From NCBI RefSeq assembly GCF_027594785.1, contig NZ_CP075584.1, positions 1,054,001 to 1,118,000 of the forward strand: a stretch of DNA of 64,000 bases, read 5' to 3'. Source of the stretch: Cryobacterium breve. GTDB taxonomy: Bacteria; Actinomycetota; Actinomycetes; Actinomycetales; Microbacteriaceae. A program made the translations under genes and the position numbers. This document shows positions 16,614 to 26,158 of this stretch, piece after piece. The first letter of the stretch is position 1, and the number at the start of each line of letters is the position of its first letter. The notes under the pieces were generated by a model that was not told where the DNA came from, did no database searches, and worked only from the letters and a program-made list of their open reading frames with translations.

Positions 16614-17524
16614 GAGGTCTCCTTGGTGTGCCGGTGATCCCTCGGGTGGGCGAGGGACGCTGCGTGGTGATGCTCGGAATTGGGGTGGGTGGCGGCGAAC
16701 TCGACGAGCTCGCTGAGGCTGAACACGCCGGTCTCGACGAGGTCGACCGTTGAGACCTCCGGGCCGGCCAGGCGGTGGGCGAGGTCGAGGAAGTCTTCCG
16801 CGCTGTTGCCCGTCGCCTCGTACCGGTAGCTCGGCGGCGCCTTCTCGGTGCGGGCGAGGCCCTGGCCGACGAGAATCCGGTAGACGTCGTTCGCGGTCTC
16901 GGTGTCGCTCGAGACGATCGAAACCGCGTCGCCCATCACGTAGGAGATCGCTCCGCGGAGGAACGGATAGTGCGTGCAGCCCAGAACGAGGGTGTCGACG
17001 CCCGCTGCGCGGAGGGGGGCGAGGTACTCCTCGGCGACGGCGAGTACCTCGTCGCCGGTCGTGACGCCGGCTTCGACGAATTCCACGAAGCGGGGGCAGG
17101 CCTGGGTGAAGAGGGTGATGTTGGTTGCTGCTGCGAAGGCGTCCTCGTATGCCCGCGAATTCACGGTGCCGATCGTTCCGATCACTCCGACCCTGTGGTT
17201 GCGGGTCGTGCCGACCGCGCGTCGGACGGCGGGCTGGATGACTTCGACCACCGGGACGCTGTATCGCTCCCGCGCGTCACGGAGCACAGCGGCCGACGCG
17301 GTGTTGCAGGCAATTACCAGCATCTTCACGTCCTGGGCCACGAGGTCGTCGAGAACCTTCAGCGCGAAGCCGCGCACGTCGGCGATCTTCTTCGGCCCGT
17401 ACGGCGAATTCGCGGTGTCGCCGATGTACAGGATCGACTCGTTGGGCAGCTGGTCCTTGATCGCCCGCGCGACGGTCAAGCCGCCGACGCCGGAATCGAA
17501 AATTCCTATGGGTGCATCCGTCAC
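16610..17524 (-). CDS. murI: Glutamate racemase
   Basis: This 304-residue enzyme makes D-glutamate for peptidoglycan. Both catalytic cysteines are visible, in VIACNTASA near residue 73 and LGCTHYPFL near residue 185, together with the N-terminal [17 protein letters not shown]. The start GTG 17524 is preceded by TAAGCT with 8 nt spacing and no Shine-Dalgarno, suggesting a leaderless message from a promoter at the head of the murI-rph-rdgB operon. The C-terminus is extended by a His-rich stretch ([17 protein letters not shown]) of unknown role. Confidence 0.93.
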   Translation of the reverse strand: MTDAPIGIFDSGVGGLTVARAIKDQLPNESILYIGDTANSPYGPKKIADVRGFALKVLDDLVAQDVKMLVIACNTASAAVLRDARERYSVPVVEVIQPAVRRAVGTTRNHRVGVIGTIGTVNSRAYEDAFAAATNITLFTQACPRFVEFVEAGVTTGDEVLAVAEEYLAPLRAAGVDTLVLGCTHYPFLRGAISYVMGDAVSIVSSDTETANDVYRILVGQGLARTEKAPPSYRYEATGNSAEDFLDLAHRLAGPEVSTVDLVETGVFSLSELVEFAATHPNSEHHHAASLAHPRDHRHTKETS

Positions 17525-17691
17525 GACAATCGAGCTTAGTCGGCCCGGCTGGCAGCGCCCCCGGGCCGCTGCGGGCACTCGCGTGTACCACGCCGGGAAT
17601 ATGGCCGTAACTACACTCGAAAGAGGGTTCCCGCCAACCGACGGTCGCCGCGCAAGACGGCGTCAGATTCGCCGTCGAGGAGATGATCGTC

Positions 17692-18923
17692 ATGAATGAC
17701 CGAGTCGTAATCACCGGGTTGGGCGCTCTCACCCCCTGGGCAATTCCTGGCGGGAGACCTGGTCCGGCCTCACGAACGGTCGCAGCGGCGTCGCACGCAT
17801 CACCCAGTTCGACCCCTCCGGACTCCCCACCCGCATCGCGGGCGAGGTCAAGAACTTCATCGCCTCGGAGCGGATGCCGTTCAAGCAGGCCAAACGCGCC
17901 ACACGCGCCTCACAACTCGCCATCGCCGCGGCTCGCGAAGCCGTGCAGGACGCCGGATTCGGCGATTCCATGGAAGGCATCGACACCGCCGTCGTCGTCA
18001 ACAGCGCCGTCTCCGGATATGCCGAGATCCAGGAGGCCACCGAACTGGTCAACTCGGGCGGCTCACGCCGGATCCCGCCGCGCTTCGTGCCCTCCTCCCT
18101 GCTCAACATGGCCGCCTGCGAGGTCGCGATCGACCTCGGCGTGCACGGCCCCGTCAACGCGAGCGCACTCGCCTGTGCGAGCGGCGCGTACGCCCTCCTC
18201 GAGGCGCGCACGATGCTGATGATGGGCGACGCGGACGTCGTCATCGCCGGTGGCGTGGAAGCGGCGATCACCCCGGTGATGTTCGCCGGCCTCAATGCGA
18301 TGCACGCGGCATCCACCCACAACGACTCGCCCGCCGAGGCGAGTCGCCCCTTCGACGCCAACCGGAGCGGACTCGTCTTCGGCGAGGGCGCCGTCATCCT
18401 CGTGATGGAACTCCTCTCCCACGCGAGGGCGCGCGGCGCGAAGGTCTACGCCGAGGTTCTCGGCGGGGCACTCACGAGCGACGGCTTCAGCATCGTCGCC
18501 CCGGACCCCACCGGTCAGTACGCGAGCGCCGCGATGACGAAGGCCCTCACGAAGGCGAAGCTCAACCCGAGCGACATCGACGTGATCTGCGCACACGGTA
18601 CCTCGACGCAGGCGAACGACCGTGCGGAGACCTCTGCAATCCGGCGGGCGCTCGGGCACGCCGCCGACCGCATCGCTGTGACGGCGCCCAAGTCGATGAC
18701 CGGCCACATGATCGGTGCCGCCGGGGCATTGTCCGGGCTGCTCTGCGCGCTGAGTATCAAGACAGGCATCATCCCCCCGACGATCAACTACACGACTCCG
18801 GATCCCGACTGCACGCTCGACTACGTGCCGCTCGTGGCCCGTGAGAGGCCCGTGCGCTACGCCCTCGCGAACGCCTTCGGCTTCGGCGGCCAGAACTGCA
18901 TCGTCGCGTTCGGCGCCCTGTAA
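17692..18923 (+). CDS. Beta-ketoacyl-ACP synthase II (FabF-like), one apparent frameshift
   Basis: This condensing enzyme belongs to fatty-acid or related polyketide synthesis. The catalytic triad is visible: Cys in ALACASGAYALLEA near residue 161, His in ICAHGTSTQAND near 302 and His in KSMTGHMIGAAGA near 338. The ATG at 17692 has GAGGAG 8 nt upstream. The frame breaks near 17735: ACCCCCTGGGC needs one more base (probably a sixth C), after which GNSWRETWSGL continues normally, for about 410 residues. It stands alone, away from fabD/fabH/acpP, so it may be a second synthase with a dedicated role. Confidence 0.85.
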
Positions 18924-19020
18924 GGGACAGCAGGACGCGGTCCAGGACGGAAGCAGGCCCCGAAGCGGTAGCCGGTACCGCTCAGCCTGGGCAGCCCCGC
19001 GGGAGGAATAGGCTGGCCGG

Positions 19021-20349
19021 GTGACTGAATCCTCCGCGTTCCGCACCGACCGATACGAGCTCACCATGGTGGACGCCGCCATCCAGAGCGGCACCGCCGA
19101 CCGGGAGTGCCTCTTCGAGGCGTTCGCCAGGCGACTGCCGGACGGTCGCCGGTACGGCATCGTCGCGGGCACGGGGCGCCTGCTCGAGCTCATCCGGGAC
19201 TTCCGGTTCACGGACGCTGAGCTCACCTGGCTGCGCGACAACCACGTCGTGCGCACCCCTACCCTCGACTGGCTCGCCGACTACGCCTTCCACGGCAACA
19301 TCTGGGGCTACCAGGAGGGCGAGGCCTACTTCCCCGGCTCTCCCCTGTTCTCCGTCGAGGGCAGCTTCGCCGACGCCGTCGTACTCGAAACCGTGGTGCT
19401 GAGCGTGCTCAACTATGACAGCGCCGTCGCGAGCGCGGCCGCGCGCATGGTCTCGGTGAGCCTCGGCCGACCGATCGCCGAGATGGGCTCCCGCCGCACG
19501 AGCGAGTACGCCGCCGTCGCCGCCGCACGAGCGGCGTACATCGCGGGGTTCGCGTCCACCAGCAATCTCGAGGCCGGGCGCAGCTGGGGCATCCCCACGA
19601 TGGGAACGGCCGCCCACTCCTTCACGCTTCTGCACGACAGCGAAGCGGATGCCTTCGAAGCCCAGGTCGCCGCGTTCGGCTCCTCCACGACGCTGCTCGT
19701 CGACACCTACAACATCCAGGCCGGAATCGACCGCGCCGTCGCCGTCGCCGGGACCGGGCTCGGGTCGATCCGGATCGACTCGGGGGATCTCCCGACCGTC
19801 GTCGCCGGTGCGCGTGCCCAGCTCGACGCGCTCGGCGCGGTCAACACCCACATCACGGTGACGAGCGACCTCGACGAGTATTCGATCGCAGCCCTGTCGG
19901 CGTCACCGGTCGACGCGTTCGGCGTCGGCACGTCCCTCGTCACGGGCTCGGGGGCCCCGGCCGCCGGGATGGTGTATAAACTCGTCGCGCACCGGGATGA
20001 CGCCGGCGAGTGGGTGTCCGTTGCGAAGACCTCGGCGGCAAAGGTCTCGGTCGGCGGCCTCAAGCGCGCCGTTCGCCGCCTCGATGCGAGCGGAACGGCC
20101 CGCGCCGAGGTGGTCCTGGTCGGCGACGACCCGGCAGACTCGACCGAGCCCACGGAGGAGTCCGGCAGGGACCGGGTGCTGCTCGTCCCGCTCGTCACGG
20201 AGGGCGTGATCGACGAGCGTTACCTCGGGGCGGCCGGCACGGAACGCGCCAGGCTGCACCACGCGTCCGTGATGCGTGAGCTGCCGATCGAGGCTTTCCG
20301 CCTCGGCCGCGGTGAACCCGTCATCCCGACCCTCTACGAGCACGGGTAG
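19021..20349 (+). CDS. pncB: Nicotinate phosphoribosyltransferase
   Basis: This 442-residue salvage enzyme makes nicotinate mononucleotide from nicotinate and PRPP. Recognisable blocks are TDRYELTMVDAA at the N-terminus, EMGSRRTSEYAA near residue 157, GTAAHSFTLLH near 198 (the site of the family's regulatory His), DTYNIQAG near 228 and RIDSGDL near 247. TAGGCT lies 6 nt before the GTG at 19021 and there is no Shine-Dalgarno, so a leaderless mRNA is likely. It complements the de novo nadABC genes at 47.5-51.5 kb. Its stop codon lies inside a 17-bp tandem repeat. Confidence 0.93.
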   Translation: MTESSAFRTDRYELTMVDAAIQSGTADRECLFEAFARRLPDGRRYGIVAGTGRLLELIRDFRFTDAELTWLRDNHVVRTPTLDWLADYAFHGNIWGYQEGEAYFPGSPLFSVEGSFADAVVLETVVLSVLNYDSAVASAAARMVSVSLGRPIAEMGSRRTSEYAAVAAARAAYIAGFASTSNLEAGRSWGIPTMGTAAHSFTLLHDSEADAFEAQVAAFGSSTTLLVDTYNIQAGIDRAVAVAGTGLGSIRIDSGDLPTVVAGARAQLDALGAVNTHITVTSDLDEYSIAALSASPVDAFGVGTSLVTGSGAPAAGMVYKLVAHRDDAGEWVSVAKTSAAKVSVGGLKRAVRRLDASGTARAEVVLVGDDPADSTEPTEESGRDRVLLVPLVTEGVIDERYLGAAGTERARLHHASVMRELPIEAFRLGRGEPVIPTLYEHG

Positions 20350-20405
20350 ACGCTGAGCACGGATAGGCGCCGCGCACGGGTAGGCGCGGAGCACGGGTAG
20401 ACGGG
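20338..20405. repeat. Four 17-bp tandem copies overlapping the pncB stop
   Basis: Copies at 20338-20354, 20355-20371, 20372-20388 and 20389-20405 share the core GCACGGGTAG with a few substitutions. The first copy encodes the last codons and stop of pncB. The array fills the gap to the convergent DUF3039 gene. Confidence 0.85.
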
Positions 20406-20418
20406 CTCTAACGGACCG

Positions 20419-20712
20419 CTACTTCTTCATCGTGTCGTAGATCTCTTTGCAGGTCGGGCAGATCGGGAACTTCTCCGGGTCACGGCCGGGAATCCACATC
20501 TTGCCGCACAACGCCTTGACCGGCTTGCCGGAGATGGCGCTCTCGAGGATCTTGTCTTTGGGCACGTAGTGCGAGAACCGCTCGTGGTCGCCCGGTTCGA
20601 TCTGCTCGGTGTTGAGGAGTTCCTCGAGCTCGCGGTCGAGCGTGGACGTACCGCCGCCCGGCTGGCCGGGGTTGCCCGGTTCGGCGATGCTGGCGCGAAT
20701 GATTCTGATCAT
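20419..20712 (-). CDS. DUF3039-family protein (small, zinc-ribbon-like)
   Basis: This 97-residue protein is of a type conserved in actinobacteria. Its core reads GTSTLDRELEELLNTEQIEP, then ALCGKMW and ICPTCKEIYD. Three cysteines (one in the first motif, two in CPTC) could bind a metal; the function is unknown. Two ATG codons are available, at 20721 and 20712. TAGAAT at 20720-20725 sits 7 nt before 20712 and overlaps the upstream ATG, so transcription and translation most likely both start at 20712. It is convergent with pncB across the 17-bp repeat array. Confidence 0.85.
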   Translation of the reverse strand: MIRIIRASIAEPGNPGQPGGGTSTLDRELEELLNTEQIEPGDHERFSHYVPKDKILESAISGKPVKALCGKMWIPGRDPEKFPICPTCKEIYDTMKK

Positions 20713-20732
20713 GGGTCCCATTCTAGGCAGCG

Positions 20733-21216
20733 TCAGGCTCCGCTCACGAGGTCGGCCGCCCGGCGGAGCCAGGGGTCCTGGTCGCGCGCCCAGCGCTCGA
20801 TGGCGGCATCCGCCCTGCTGCGAGGGATGCCGGAGAGTCGTGCGATCACGGGGCGGGTGACGTCACGGGCGAGCGGATCCGCGAGCGCCGCCAGTCGGGC
20901 GTCCCGGACGAAGCCTTCGATGCGGGTGAGGTCGGTGTTGCTCAGCAGCCCGACGTTCGACTGCAGCAGCACGACGGCGGCGAGCCGGCGCTCGAAGACG
21001 GGAACGGACCAGAGGCTCCGTGCTGAGCGCCGTGACCTCGTCGTGCGTCAGCCCGGGGTATCGCCGGGCGGCGTCGCGGATCGTGCCGCGGATCGCCCCG
21101 ACCGTTGCCCCGTAGAAGGCGAGGTCACTTGCGAGCCTGGTTTTCTCGGCGTGAGCCCGATATTCGTCTCCCTCGTTGCGCAGGGTGGCATCGACGAACT
21201 CGCCGGCGGCGCTCAC
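20733..21216 (-). CDS. AlkD-like DNA-alkylation-repair/HEAT-repeat protein, one apparent frameshift
   Basis: The corrected sequence (about 160 residues) has ALSTELWSVPVFERRLAAVVLLQ, RIEGFVRDARLAAL, RDVTRPVIARLSGIP and AIERWARDQDPWLRRAA. This pattern is typical of AlkD-type HEAT-like repeat proteins, some of which are DNA glycosylases. It is shorter than usual AlkD (about 230), so activity is uncertain. At 21012-21018 the coding strand reads GAGCCTC where GAGCTC is required. Start GTG 21216 lies 7 nt downstream of the ABC permease stop, so it is probably co-transcribed with the ABC genes. Confidence 0.7.
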
Positions 21217-21223
21217 CGGTGGG

Positions 21224-22802
21224 TCAGGCGCGGAGCGCCGAGGCGAGCATCTCGGGTCCACGGGCGTTGAATGTGCGGCCCCCGAGCCAGATTCCGCCCC
21301 AGAGGGTGAGTAGGCCGACGACGACGCCGCTCGCGAGTGCGGGCAGGAGCCAGACCGGATCGACGAAGAGCCCGAGGACCGCGAACCCGATCGCAGGGAG
21401 CGACAGGATGACCGATCCGACGAGGGTCAGGGACTGGATCAGGGCCGCTGCAGTGTCGGAGGCTTGCGGCTGCGTGAACGGGCTGTCCCCCGGCTTGGAC
21501 GCCGGATACGGGAAGCGGGCGGAGCCTGTAGCTCGAGAACCCGAGTCCGGTCAGCAGGATGCACGTACTCACGCCGAGCACGGCGGGGAACGCGCCCCAG
21601 TCGCCGTACACGGCGACGCTGATGCACGAGCCGATGCCGATCAGCGGGATGCCGACGAGGAGGGCGGGAACGAGACGACCCATCCGGTCTGCCATGCCCC
21701 GGGTGCCCGACACGACGTGCAGCCAGATCGCGGTGTGGTCGTAAGCGACGTCGTTGTGCAGCGCCCAGCCGAGGAAGATGCACATCAGCGGCACCGGCAG
21801 AAGCGCGAGGGCCTGGGTCGGCACCCCGGCGAATGCGAGTGGAAGCACGACGAGCACAGGGATCACCGGGATCATCACGAGGGACATGCCGTAGCGGGGG
21901 TCTCTCCTCCAGTAGGTCAGGCTTCGTGCGGCGATGGCGCCTGCTGCGTTGTTCGGCAGGCGGTCGAACCAGCCGAGGCCGCCGTACTCCTTGACGACGG
22001 CTTCCCGTCCGGGTGAGACGAGCATCCGGCTGACGAGGGCCTGCCAGGCGACCCAGAGGACGAACAGGAAGGCCGCGGCCTCGAGGAGCTTGAGGATCGC
22101 ACCGCCCCAGTCTCCACCGGCCGCATCACCGGGCGCCGACCAGGCCGCCCCCAGCGGAGTCCAGCCGAGGATACTGCTGAGGCCGCCGATGAAGCCCATG
22201 CCGTAGAGGCTCCAGTCGAGGTTGACCACGAGTACGGTGACGGGAGCGAACATGACGAGCAGGAGAACGCCGACGATTCCGGCGATCTCGCGCGCGCGAC
22301 GGGTGGCCAGCAGGAACGACGCGATGGAGGTGCTGACCCGGGATCCGAGCATGCAGGTGGCGAGGAGGATCGCCGCGGACAGGATGGCGAACACGGTCTC
22401 GCCGGGTCCGCGCGACCAGGTCACGATGGTGCCGAGCAGCACGATCGTGAGCACGATTGCGGGGACACCGATCAGTGCGGACAGGGCGAGTCCCAGGGAC
22501 AGCTGCCGGTTGGGGATGCCCATGAGCGCGAACTTGCGGGGATCCATGCTGTCGTCGATGCCGGTCACGAGCGGAATCAGCAGGAACCCGAGCACAACCA
22601 GCGAGCCGGCGACCACGAGGCCGTCCCGGATCGAGCCGATGCCGTCACCGACGAAGCGCAGGCCGACGAGCAGGGCGAAGATTCCGGCGGCGACCGCGAG
22701 CCCATAGAGCAGGCCGATCACGATCCCGACCACCTGCCAGGGGCTCCGGCGGAAGAGATTGCCGAAGAGCCGGAGTTTCAGTCGGAGAAACTGTGCAGCC
22801 AT
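21224..22802 (-). CDS. ABC-2 type exporter permease, one apparent frameshift
   Basis: This large integral membrane protein (about 525 residues after correction) has about 12 hydrophobic helices and no enzyme motif. It starts MAAQFLRLKLRLFGNLFRRS and overlaps the end of the upstream ATPase gene by 25 nt, so the pair forms an ABC exporter. Near 21493 a run of five G (coding strand) should be four. With that fix the protein continues QAGDSPFTQPQASDTAAALI and ends ASALRA at 21224, instead of running out of phase into the AlkD-like gene. The substrate is unknown. Confidence 0.82.
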
Positions 22803-25175
22803 TCCATCCCCTCCGCCACTTTGCGCCCGCCGGCGAGTGCGATGAATCGTTCTTCGAGGGTCTGCCCGCCGCGCACCTCGTCGACGGTGCCGGCCGCGAG
22901 GACCTTGCCGTTCACGATGATCGCGACGTGGTCGCAGACCCGCTGGATCAGGTCCATGCTGTGGCTCGAGAGCACGACGGTTCCGCCGCTTGCGACGTAC
23001 TTCTGCAGGATCTCGGTCACGTTGACCGCCGAGACCGGATCGACGGATTCGAACGGTTCGTCGAGGACGAGCAGGCGCGGCGAGTGGATCATTGCGCAGG
23101 CCAGGGCGATCTTCTTGGTCATGCCCGCCGAGTAGTCGGCGACCAGCCGGTTGAGGGCGTCCTCGAGTCCGAAGGCGACAGAGAGGTCGGCGGAACGTTT
23201 CCGCACGGTCGCGCCGTCGAGGCCGCGGAGCACGCCGGCGTAGTAGAGCAGTTGGGCGCCGGTCAGCCGGTCGAAGAGGCGCAGCCGGTCCGGCAGCACG
23301 CCGATGACGCGCTTTGCGGCGACCGGGTCACTCCAGACGTCGATGCCGTGGACCTCGATCGAACCGTCGTCGGGACGGAGGAGGCCGGTGACCATGGAGA
23401 GGGTCGTGGTCTTTCCCGCGCCGTTCGGCCCGACGATCCCGTAGAACGAGCCCGTACGGACCTCGAGGTCGATTCCGGAGACGGCGAGCGTGCTGCCGAA
23501 GGACTTGCGCAGTGCCCTGACGGAGAGGACGACAGGCTCGAGGGCGCCGCGAGAGACGGGATTCGCGATTGCCGCGGCAGGTGCAACGGCCGGCTCAGGT
23601 TCCGGTTCGACGACGGGCACTGCAACGGGAACGGCTTCAGGCTGCGGCTCGGGCGGCGCCGAGTGGGCGGTCGCGGTTTCGGTTTCGTTTTCAACCGCAC
23701 TCGAGAGCGTGACCTCTGGCTTGGGCTCGGTCTCGGTCTCAGTCGTGGACTCGGTTTCGAGGCCGTTGACGGGCTCGACCTCCGGGTCGGTGACTGGCTC
23801 AGTTTCGGGCTCGACCTCCGGGGCGGTCACGGGCTCCGTTTCGGGCTCGACCTCCTGGTCGGTCACGGGCTCTGTTTCGGGCTCGGTTTCCAGCCCGGTG
23901 TCGTGCAGGTCCTCCGGGTCGGTTTCGGGCTCAGTCTCGGGCTCGGCTTCGGGCGCGGTGATCGTCGCCGGCGCGCTGGACGCCGAGGACTCTGCCGCGC
24001 TGGTGACGATCGGCACGGGTTCCGCGGTGACCACGGGTTCGGGCTTGGGCGTGGCGCTCGGCCGAGAGGCAGCGACGGGACCCGGTTCCGGAGCCGGCGC
24101 GGCACTCGGCGCGGGCGCCGGAACGGGCACCGGCACGGGCACCGGCACCGGCACCGGCACCGGCATGACCTTGGTCGCGGGCGGCGGCGTCGGGACCGGC
24201 ATGACCTTGGTCGCGGGCGGCGGCGTCGGGACCGGTCGCACCAACGCGGGCTCGTCGTCCTTCGGCTGCGCGGCTACCGGCGCGCTCGTGACCGCGTCCG
24301 GCTTGTTCTCGACGGGGGGCAGGTGCAGGCCGAGGACGGCCGTTGCGACCCAGTCCCTGGAGGTGCCGACTCCCGGGCGCGAACGTGGGGCCTTGGAAAC
24401 GGTGGAAGGAGCGGCGACGACCGACGGCACGACGACCGGCGCGGCACCGGGTACCGCGGGCGGCAGGCCGCCGCGTGTGGGCACGTTCGGCGGCATGGGG
24501 CCGAGTGAACGCCTGACGAGGGCCTCGGTACGGGCCTGCGCCTGGGCGCGAGCGAGCGCCTCCGGGTCAGGACGCGGTTTGATCGCGGAAAGCGCCAGGG
24601 CGTCGGCCTGGGCCTGCGCGCGAGCGGCGGCATCCGCCTGGGCGCGCGCCTCGGCCGCGGCGTATTCGAGGGCCTGGGCGGCCGCGTACTCCGTGGCCTC
24701 TGCGTGGGCGCGAGCCTCGGCCGCGGCCTTCGCCTCGGCCTGGGCGACGGCTTCCGCGGCGGCGAGCGCCTCTGCCCGGACGACAGCGGCCTTCGCGGCC
24801 CGCGACTTCGCGGCGCTCGCCCGCGCGGCTCGTTGACGGGCTGCGGTCTCAGCCTTTTCTGCGGTCGTACGGGTCTTGGCTGCGGCTCCTGCCGCGGGGG
24901 CGACGTGCGTCGGGGGAGGGCTGTGCCGCGTCAACGGGCGCCTGGGGGGCCGCAGCGTCCTTGCGGACCGGGCTCGCGCGGGGCTTCTGGGTTCGGGCGA
25001 CGGGAGTGCGGGCTGCCGCGGTGCGGGTTGAAGAGGCGCGCGCCGAAGTTGCGCGGTCGGGCGTCGTCTTGGCCGGACGCGCCGGGATGCCTGCATCGTT
25101 CGACGGAGCCGAATCGGACGCGGGCACAGTTGTGGTCGGCTCGTTGGGCTCGGAGTTGGGAGGCACGTGAGTCAC
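22778..25175 (-). CDS. ABC transporter ATPase with a very long disordered N-terminus
   Basis: The C-terminal 250 residues are a standard ABC ATPase: Walker A GPNGAGKTTT near residue 582, signature YSAGMTKKIALACAMIHSP, Walker B RLLVLDEPFESVDP and an H-loop SSHSMD. Before it lie about 545 low-complexity residues. These comprise a basic Thr/Ser/Pro leader, an Ala/Arg/Glu helical region (about 95-210), Pro-rich repeats with VP dipeptides (about 320-365), and an acidic Glu/Pro/Thr repeat region (about 405-495). One base must be dropped near 24912 (TCCCCCG to TCCCCG) to join the first 88 residues. GTG 25175 lies 7 nt after TAGGGT (leaderless). It pairs with the overlapping permease gene. Confidence 0.8.
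23775..23885. repeat. 36-bp-period repeat coding acidic EVEPETEPVT units
   Basis: About three imperfect 36-bp units encode the 12-residue repeat EVEPETEPVT plus two variable residues in the ABC ATPase extension. Neighbouring sequence keeps the same Glu/Pro/Thr bias but is less regular. Confidence 0.75.
24125..24232. repeat. Hexamer run plus perfect 36-bp tandem duplication in the ATPase gene
   Basis: About six GGCACC-type hexamers (24125-24160, coding alternating Val-Pro) are followed by two identical 36-bp units (24161-24196 and 24197-24232) that encode PVPTPPPATKVM twice. Both are inside the low-complexity extension and are likely to vary in length between strains. Confidence 0.85.
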
Positions 25176-25299
25176 CTCGCCAACCCTACCAACGACCCTC
25201 CGACAAGACTGGATAGTGGACGCGAAACCCGCCGAAAACGCTCTCATCCCGGCGCGTTCACAGGGACAGTTTCCGTGCACCGACACCCAAAAGGGGCAC

Positions 25300-25318
25300 T
25301 TAGGTTAGACTTACCCTT
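25300..25318 (+). promoter_or_regulatory. Candidate DtxR/IdeR iron box
   Basis: The 19 bases TTAGGTTAGACTTACCCTT agree at 14 of 19 positions with the actinobacterial DtxR/IdeR operator consensus TTAGGTTAGGCTAACCTAA, with the left half perfect. The site lies 107 nt upstream of the nucleotidyltransferase gene and 125 nt upstream of the divergent ABC ATPase gene. Regulation by iron is an inference. Confidence 0.45.
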
Positions 25319-25424
25319 TCATGTTGGTGTGTCTGAACGGAAACGACGAGGTGAACCACAGGCAAACTGGCTCCACATTTTTTGAAGCGGGCGCAGGTTG
25401 TCCGAGACTGTTAAGGAGACGAAC

Positions 25425-26117
25425 ATGGCCACCCAGGTAGTCATTTTGGCAGCGGGAATGGGCAGCAGATTGGGCCGTTCACTGCCCAAGCCGCTCACGG
25501 AACTCAGCGACGGCCGGTCGATCATGCGGCAGCAGTTCGACAACATCGAGCACGCATTCGGCACCGATGCCCGCGTCACCATCGTCGTCGGCTACAAGCT
25601 CGAGCACATCATCGAGGCGTTCCCGCAGGCGTCCTTCGTCTACAACGAGGAATACGACCAGACGAACACGTCCAAGAGCCTGCTGCGTGCCCTCCAGGCC
25701 TCTGGCGCCGGCGGCGTGCTGTGGATGAACGGCGACGTCGTCTTCGATCCCGCCGTCCTCGACCGGGCTCACGCCATGGTCGAACGGGACCAATCCTTCG
25801 TGACGGTCAACACCTCACAGGTTTCGGAGGAAGAGGTCAAATACACGACGGACGCCGAGGGCTACATCAGGGAGCTCTCCAAGACGGTCGCCGGCGGTCT
25901 CGGAGAAGCCGTGGGCATCAACTTCATCTCCAGTGCGGACAAGGCGATCCTCGTTCGTCACCTCGCCAGGGTGCACGACCAGGACTACTTCGAGCGCGGG
26001 ATCGAACTCGCGATCGAGAAGAACGGCCTGCTGGTCGAACCCCTCGACATCTCCGACTTCTACGCCGTCGAGGTCGACTTCGCCGAAGACCTCGAGCGCG
26101 CGAACCTGTTCGTCTGA
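25425..26117 (+). CDS. Sugar/choline-phosphate nucleotidyltransferase (LicC/IPCT-like)
   Basis: This 230-residue GT-A fold nucleotidyltransferase carries AAGMGSRLGRSLPKPLTEL at residues 8-26 as its NTP-binding loop, NEEYDQTNTSKSLL near 80 and the metal Asp in WMNGDVVFD near 107. This group includes CTP:phosphocholine (LicC) and CTP:inositol-1-phosphate cytidylyltransferases, so a CDP-activated alcohol or sugar is the probable product. ATG 25425 has AAGGAG 7 nt upstream. It heads a plus-strand set with a TagGH-type exporter and may supply the CDP-alcohol used by the phosphotransferase at 31.3-32.2 kb. Confidence 0.82.
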   Translation: MATQVVILAAGMGSRLGRSLPKPLTELSDGRSIMRQQFDNIEHAFGTDARVTIVVGYKLEHIIEAFPQASFVYNEEYDQTNTSKSLLRALQASGAGGVLWMNGDVVFDPAVLDRAHAMVERDQSFVTVNTSQVSEEEVKYTTDAEGYIRELSKTVAGGLGEAVGINFISSADKAILVRHLARVHDQDYFERGIELAIEKNGLLVEPLDISDFYAVEVDFAEDLERANLFV

Positions 26118-26158
26118 TTCGTTTCACCCGGATTCTGTGAGCATCTAGAGTGGAGCCT

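Noticed and set aside
17692..18923. FabF, kinase, HtrA and similar genes as real pseudogenes
   Set aside because: Each carries a single one-base event while all catalytic motifs remain intact on both sides, which is more consistent with sequence error than decay.
20338..20405. CRISPR array at the 17-bp repeat
   Set aside because: The units are contiguous without spacers, and no cas genes occur in the window.
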